Under the pieces are notes generated by a model, which did not search any database, was not told the DNA's origin, and saw nothing but the letters and a program-made list of their open reading frames with translations. From contig JBCBJX010000063.1 of the NCBI GenBank assembly GCA_038522735.1, positions 1 to 18,511 on the forward strand: a stretch of 18,511 nucleotides of DNA, in the 5' to 3' direction. Each line of letters begins with the position of its first letter. Position 1 is the stretch's first letter. This document shows positions 16,109-18,511 of this stretch, piece after piece. The stretch is from JBCBJX01 sp038522735. Its GTDB lineage: Bacteria; Pseudomonadota; Alphaproteobacteria; Caulobacterales; Parvularculaceae. A program made the position numbers and the translations under genes.

Positions 16109-17527
16109 CTACGCCCCCGCGCCGCCGACGGTCAGCCCGGCGATCTTGATCGTCGGCTGACCCACGCCGACGGGGACGCCTTGGCCCGCTTTGCCGCAGA
16201 CGCCGACGCCGGGGTCGAGAGCGAAATCGTTTCCGATCATGGAGATCTTGGTGAGGACGGTCGGGCCGTCGCCGACGAGGGCGACGTTTTTCAGGGGCGC
16301 GCCGACTTTCCCGTTCTTCACGCGATAGGCCTCGGTGCAGTTGAAGACGAATTTGCCGGAGGTGATGTCGACCTGTCCGCCGGAGAAGTTCACCGCATAG
16401 ACGCCGTCCTTCACGGTGGAGAGGATCTCCGCCGGGTCCTTGTCGCCGCCGAGCATGAAGGTGTTGGTCATGCGCGGCATCGGGGTGTGGGCGTGGCTTT
16501 CGCGCCGGCCGTTTCCGGTGGGGGCGACGCCCATCAGGCGAGCGTTCATCCGGTCCTGCATGTAGCCTTTGAGGATCCCGTCCTCGATAAGGACCGTGCG
16601 CTCCGTAGGCGTTCCTTCATCATCGACGGTGAGAGAGCCCCGGCGGCCGGGGAGGGTTCCGTCATCGACGACGGTGACGCCGGGGGCGGCGACCCGCTCG
16701 CCCATCAGACCGGCGAAGGCGGAGTGTTTCTTCCGGTTGAAGTCGCCTTCGAGGCCGTGGCCGACCGCCTCGTGGAGGAGGACGCCCGTCCAGCCCGGGC
16801 CGAGGACGACCTCCATTTCGCCGGCGGGCGCGGCTTCGGCTTCCAGATTGACGAGCGCCTGGCGGAGCGCCTCGTCCACCTGCGCCTTCCACTGGGTCGG
16901 ATCGACGAAGCGGGCGTAGCCCTCGCGGCCGCCGGCGCCGTGGGTTCCGGTCTCCTGCCGGTCGCCGTCAGCGGCGGTCACCGAGACGTTGAGGCGGACG
17001 AGAGGCCGGATATCGCGGACGATTTCGCCGCCGGCGCGCATGATCTCGACGACGCAGTGCTCGCCGGAAAGGGAGGCAGAGACCTGCCGCACCCGCGGGT
17101 CCTTCTCCCGGGCGTAGGCGTCGATGTCCTGCAGCAGCTTCGTTTTCGCCGCGAAATCCATCGCCTCCAGCGGGTCGTCGTCGCCATAGAGGGAGACGTT
17201 GGTCCGCGCGGGGCCCGCGGCCATGGAGCCGGCGTAGCCGCGCTTTGCGGCCGAAACGGCGTCGGCGGCGCGCTTCAGGGCGTCGTCGGTGAGCTCTGAG
17301 GAATGGGCGAAGCCGGTCCGTTCCTCCGCGACGAGGCGCAGGCCGAAACCCTGGCTCGCATCATAATTCGCGGTCTTCAGCCGCCCGTCGTCGAAGACGA
17401 ACGCCTCGGAGCGGGCGTATTCGAGATAGAGCTCGCCGTCGTCGGCGCCCCGGAGCGCGTCGTCGAGCAGCGCCTGCGCGCGGGCGGGATCAAGGTCGGT
17501 GCGGGAGAAGAAGAGGCTGTCTGTCAT
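16109..17527 (-). CDS. tldD: TldD metalloprotease subunit
   Basis: A 472-residue protein. I start at the ATG 17527 (MTDSLFF), since the frame upstream of it has no family homology. TldD pairs with TldE/PmbA to form a heterodimeric zinc protease that degrades unfolded small peptides and matures some RiPP precursors. The zinc motif HEAVGHGLEGD is at 252-262 (H252, E253 and H257), and C444 in GVCGKAGQGVPVG is the third ligand expected from the E. coli structure. Other family motifs are SSELTDDALK and GDFNRKKHSAF. No tldE is in the window. The gene is divergent from coxB with a TPR-like gene between, an arrangement common in alphaproteobacteria. Confidence 0.96.
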   Translation of the reverse strand: MTDSLFFSRTDLDPARAQALLDDALRGADDGELYLEYARSEAFVFDDGRLKTANYDASQGFGLRLVAEERTGFAHSSELTDDALKRAADAVSAAKRGYAGSMAAGPARTNVSLYGDDDPLEAMDFAAKTKLLQDIDAYAREKDPRVRQVSASLSGEHCVVEIMRAGGEIVRDIRPLVRLNVSVTAADGDRQETGTHGAGGREGYARFVDPTQWKAQVDEALRQALVNLEAEAAPAGEMEVVLGPGWTGVLLHEAVGHGLEGDFNRKKHSAFAGLMGERVAAPGVTVVDDGTLPGRRGSLTVDDEGTPTERTVLIEDGILKGYMQDRMNARLMGVAPTGNGRRESHAHTPMPRMTNTFMLGGDKDPAEILSTVKDGVYAVNFSGGQVDITSGKFVFNCTEAYRVKNGKVGAPLKNVALVGDGPTVLTKISMIGNDFALDPGVGVCGKAGQGVPVGVGQPTIKIAGLTVGGAGA

Positions 17528-17568
17528 ATCCCAGAGGTAGAGGGCGCTGCGCCCGCCCGCAACGGCGC

Positions 17569-18000
17569 TTAAGAGCGCGAGACCCGGCCGAGGGCGGCCC
17601 GCGCCTCCAGCCATCGATCGTTCAACTCGACCGCCTCGGTGAAATCGTACTTCGCGAGTTGGTAGGCGCCGAGGATCTCATAGCAGCGGCCGCGGGCGTA
17701 ATAGAGTTCAGGCGTTTTCCTCAGCTTGAGGGCGAGGCCGTAATCGGCTGCGGCGGCCACCGGGTCGCCGGCGCGGAACTTGACCGCTCCGCTCGCCGCA
17801 TAGACGTCGATCCGCCGCTCGGTCCCGAACCGGCGCGCCGCCGACACGGCTTCATCGCAAGCCGCGACGTCGTTCTCCGCGATCTCTTCTGAGGCCGAGG
17901 CTGCGAGGCAGCGGCCGACGGGGTCGTCGTCGGGTGCGGCGAATGCGGAGGGAGCCGCGCCTGCGAGTGCGATCATCGCAATAAAGATTAATGATTTCAT
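17569..18000 (-). CDS. Small secreted TPR-like protein
   Basis: A 143-residue protein with a clear signal peptide (1-21, SAFA before APDDD). Two helix-turn-helix repeats of the TPR type follow, roughly 63-95 (GAVKFRAGDPVAAAADYGLAL) and 97-131 (ELYYARGRCYEILGAYQLAK). Three cysteines (C31, C48, C106) could form a disulfide in the periplasm. I do not recognise a named family. It ends 41 bases before tldD on the same strand and may be its operon partner, but a functional link is inference only. It could instead be a general periplasmic protein-binding factor. GGGAG upstream of the ATG serves as ribosome site. Confidence 0.75.
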   Translation of the reverse strand: MKSLIFIAMIALAGAAPSAFAAPDDDPVGRCLAASASEEIAENDVAACDEAVSAARRFGTERRIDVYAASGAVKFRAGDPVAAAADYGLALKLRKTPELYYARGRCYEILGAYQLAKYDFTEAVELNDRWLEARAALGRVSRS

Positions 18001-18057
18001 TGGCTTGCTCCCGGCGTAGCGGCGCCTTCATGCGACCTTTTTTCTGCGCGCCGCGTG

Positions 18058-18087
18058 GTGACGGGCGGGCCTGACCGCGCATATAAC
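18058..18087 (+). promoter_or_regulatory. Possible coxB promoter
   Basis: TATAAC at 18082-18087 is a good -10 box, with GTGACG at 18058-18063 as a weak -35 box 18 bases upstream. It lies about 60 bases before the coxB ATG in the gap shared with the divergent TPR-like gene. Not tested; spacing is at the upper end of normal. Confidence 0.4.
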
Positions 18088-18146
18088 CCGCTCAACATCA
18101 CCAAACCGTATGCCGACGCATCATTCGTCGGCGCTGGGATACGCCA

Positions 18147-18511
18147 ATGACGCCTTCCGTTCTCGCCACCGCTCTGCTCGCGCCGGAAAACGGCGGCTGG
18201 AAACTGCAGCCCGCCGCGACCGAGGTCGCCGAGCAGGTCCACTTCTTCCACAACTGGATCATGATGCCGGTCATGGTCGGCATTTCACTGCTCGTCCTCG
18301 GCCTCCTTCTTTACGTGATCGTCAAGTACAACGCGAAGGCGAACCCGGAAGCGCGCAAGTTCAGCCACAACACGATGGTCGAAGTCGTCTGGACGGCCGG
18401 TCCTATCCTCATCCTTCTTTTCATCGCGCTCTTCTCGTTCGATCTTCTTTATAAAGAAGACGTCGTTCCGGAAGCGGACATGACGGTGAAGGTTTCCGGC
18501 TATCAGTGGGG
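18147..18511 (+). CDS. coxB: Cytochrome c oxidase subunit II, N-terminal part (runs off the window)
   Basis: An open frame of 121 codons that continues beyond the window. The translation has GGWKLQPAATEVAEQVHFFHN (16-36), two membrane helices (about 38-60 and 80-101) separated by KYNAKANPEARKFSHNTMVEVVWT, then LLYKEDVVPEADMTVKVSGYQW, which is the start of the periplasmic cupredoxin domain of subunit II. The copper-A site lies beyond the end. It belongs to the aa3-type oxidase that reduces oxygen with electrons from cytochrome c. An in-frame stop near 18085 and no other start codon force the ATG at 18147, giving only a short presequence (MTPSVLATALLA), shorter than the usual signal peptide. 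No good ribosome site is seen (GGGA only). Confidence 0.95.
   Translation, partial: MTPSVLATALLAPENGGWKLQPAATEVAEQVHFFHNWIMMPVMVGISLLVLGLLLYVIVKYNAKANPEARKFSHNTMVEVVWTAGPILILLFIALFSFDLLYKEDVVPEADMTVKVSGYQW

Noticed and set aside
16181..17299. A 372-codon open frame on the plus strand
   Set aside because: It is the antisense shadow of tldD in high-GC sequence; the product has no recognisable domain and tldD is certain.

Overview
The window is high-GC chromosomal DNA that looks like an alphaproteobacterium, possibly of the Parvularculales/Hyphomonadaceae type. That placement rests on gene content and synteny from memory (a HIG1-type twin-TM protein, PduO-type adenosyltransferase, etfB, etfA and 3-hydroxybutyryl-CoA dehydrogenase block; tldD divergent from coxB; gluQRS followed by dinB). 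No rRNA, tRNA, CRISPR array, insertion sequence or phage gene was seen. Coding density is high and no gene-free stretch exceeds about 300 bases.

Left part (1-4966): a minus-strand acyl-CoA/electron-transfer block. Reading leftwards it holds a HIG1-like membrane protein, a cob(I)alamin adenosyltransferase, etfB, etfA and the start of 3-hydroxybutyryl-CoA dehydrogenase. These genes usually sit together, but here plus-strand genes interrupt the block twice: a serine beta-lactamase-fold hydrolase (3646-4740), and a DUF4760-like membrane protein (360-965) with locally low GC. A strong bidirectional terminator (1111-1148) closes etfBA, and a tiny ORF plus a hairpin lie just before it.

Middle part (5095-8215): three plus-strand genes fused by 4-base start/stop overlaps. 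They are a membrane-anchored arylsulfotransferase-like (ASST) beta-propeller protein, a 92-aa protein with a YIGPGAGL motif, and a sulfotransferase with three N-terminal membrane segments. This is the best candidate in the window for an undescribed system: a cytoplasmic PAPS-type sulfotransferase coupled with a periplasmic PAPS-independent-type enzyme. It is followed by the minus-strand pair gluQRS (tRNA-Asp queuosine glutamylation) and a DinB-fold protein.

Right part (9813-18511): a 1227-residue autotransporter with an acidic passenger that carries a canonical EF-hand loop. Convergent to it is a minus-strand run of a TPR-like secreted protein, tldD, a membrane metallophosphoesterase with an altered first metal motif, and a membrane-anchored type-B carboxylesterase. 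The window ends in the 5' part of coxB (cytochrome c oxidase subunit II), divergent from the tldD run.
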